Below, piece after piece: positions 4,494-5,262 of a DNA stretch of 5,262 bases. The translations under genes were made by a program, and so were the position numbers. The stretch covers positions 1 through 5,262 of the forward strand of contig DNXM01000167.1 in NCBI GenBank assembly GCA_003505905.1. Direction: 5' to 3'. The notes under the pieces are model-generated. The model made no database searches. It was given only the letters and a program-made list of their open reading frames with translations, and was not told the DNA's origin. The first letter of the stretch is position 1. Each line of letters begins with the position of its first letter. This stretch comes from Oscillospiraceae bacterium (GTDB lineage: Bacteria > Bacillota > Clostridia > Oscillospirales > Acutalibacteraceae).

Positions 4494-5262
4494 ATGGCAA
4501 ACAATCGCTTTATTTATGACCGTGTTTATCTGCTTGGTGTTGACGGTGCAGGCACTTTTTTTCGCCAAGCCGAAACGCCGAACCTCGACCGCATTTTTGA
4601 CGGCGGTGCATTCAATCACCGTGTGCTCACTTCGATTCCGACCATTTCGGCGCAGTGCTGGGGTTCGATGCTGTTGGGCGTATCGGCAAAACTCCACCGT
4701 CTGACGAACAGCACAATCAGCAGCTTTCCGTTGCCCGAGGATTATCCGTTTCCGTCGGTGTATCGGCTCATTCGATCTGCATACCCGAACGCAAAGCTTT
4801 CCTCCGTATGCAACTGGAATCCCATCAACCACGGCATTATCGAGGACAATCTCGGCGTGCGAAAGGAAACGGGAAGCAGCGATGAAGAAATCGGCGAAAA
4901 GGTGATTCAAACCATTTTGGAGGATGACCCGAAATTTTTGTTTGTTCAGTTTGATTCGGTGGACGGTGCCGGCCACAAAAACGGCTACGGCACAACAGGG
5001 CATTTGAATCAAATCACGGCAGTTGATGCCATCATAGGCAAAATTTATGACGCAGCCGAGCAAGCGGGACGCTTGGAGCGCACGCTGTTCCTCGTCACCG
5101 CCGACCACGGCGGAACTCCGCAGTGCGGTCACGGCGGAACGACCGATGCCGAAAAGATTGTTTCGTTTTTTGCCCTGGGTGAGAGCGTCAACCAAGGCGA
5201 ATTCGGCGACACGGAGGTGCGGGATATTCCCGCCGTTGTTGCCTATGCGCTCGGACTTGAAC
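4494..5262 (+). CDS. Alkaline phosphatase superfamily / type I phosphodiesterase-nucleotide pyrophosphatase-like enzyme (partial)
   Basis: The first 256 residues are present and the frame stays open to the right edge. The protein resembles two-metal hydrolases of the alkaline phosphatase superfamily, which cleave phosphate mono- or diesters. Motifs in order are GVDGAG (metal ligand D17), SIPTISAQCWGS (47-58, carrying the Thr/Ser nucleophile, T50 or S52), DSVDGAGHKNGYG (D157 and H161), TADHGG (D204, H205) and GHGG (H213). No signal peptide is visible, so it is probably cytoplasmic. The ATG at 4494 has AAAGGAG at 4479-4485, 8 nt upstream. No inactivating change is seen. It probably lies outside the accessory module and may be functionally nearer to the carbohydrate and phosphoesterase genes on the left. 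The exact substrate cannot be told. Confidence 0.92.
   Translation, partial: MANNRFIYDRVYLLGVDGAGTFFRQAETPNLDRIFDGGAFNHRVLTSIPTISAQCWGSMLLGVSAKLHRLTNSTISSFPLPEDYPFPSVYRLIRSAYPNAKLSSVCNWNPINHGIIEDNLGVRKETGSSDEEIGEKVIQTILEDDPKFLFVQFDSVDGAGHKNGYGTTGHLNQITAVDAIIGKIYDAAEQAGRLERTLFLVTADHGGTPQCGHGGTTDAEKIVSFFALGESVNQGEFGDTEVRDIPAVVAYALGLE

Noticed and set aside
4488..5195. A 235-codon open frame on the minus strand.
   Set aside because: It is the antisense shadow of the alkaline-phosphatase-superfamily gene, whose motifs are all present on the plus strand.
1..5262. CRISPR arrays, insertion sequences or a transposase/integrase gene.
   Set aside because: No spaced repeat array, no terminal repeats with target duplications and no recombinase motifs were seen on either strand.

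Overview
The window looks like chromosomal DNA of an anaerobic Gram-positive bacterium, probably a Clostridia/Oscillospiraceae-type gut or rumen Firmicute. The grounds are strong AGGAG-type ribosome binding sites, sigma-A-like promoters (TTGCAA-N17-TATAAT), a rubredoxin, a tRNA with encoded CCA, and the flavour of the enzymes. The taxonomic call is inference. Both window edges cut a gene.

Positions 1-2677 are a leftward operon on the minus strand. In transcription order it holds a TIM-barrel sugar-phosphate isomerase/epimerase, a GH16 beta-glucanase-like hydrolase, and a secreted calcineurin-like metallophosphoesterase. Its promoter is near 2699-2727. The isomerase carries a one-base frameshift that falls exactly on an A_AAA_AAC heptamer. 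The phosphoesterase runs into a perfect 25-bp inverted repeat at the window edge and so lacks its C-terminal GHDH motif.

Positions 2767-3024 hold a 51-aa GTG-started rubredoxin, divergent from the operon, with its own promoter and terminator. Positions 3046-3220 hold a complete tRNA-Thr(CGT) unit: promoter, tRNA and terminator.

Positions 3225-4440, just downstream of the tRNA, look like a small accessory module. A control region has three copies of the palindrome TACTTGTG(T/C)AAGTA around two putative promoters. It is followed by a tight operon of a ribbon-helix-helix protein, a DUF4160 protein (frameshifted in this sequence) and a DUF2442 protein, then a degenerate remnant that resembles a second DUF2442 N-terminus. 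This self-contained, apparently autoregulated set of small proteins of unknown function is the best candidate here for an undescribed system. A toxin-antitoxin-like role is only a hypothesis.

Positions 4494-5262 hold the first 256 residues of an alkaline-phosphatase-superfamily (type I phosphodiesterase/nucleotide pyrophosphatase-like) enzyme, which runs off the right edge. The window therefore has two hydrolases of phosphate esters flanking a carbohydrate-active operon, interrupted by the tRNA-linked accessory module.
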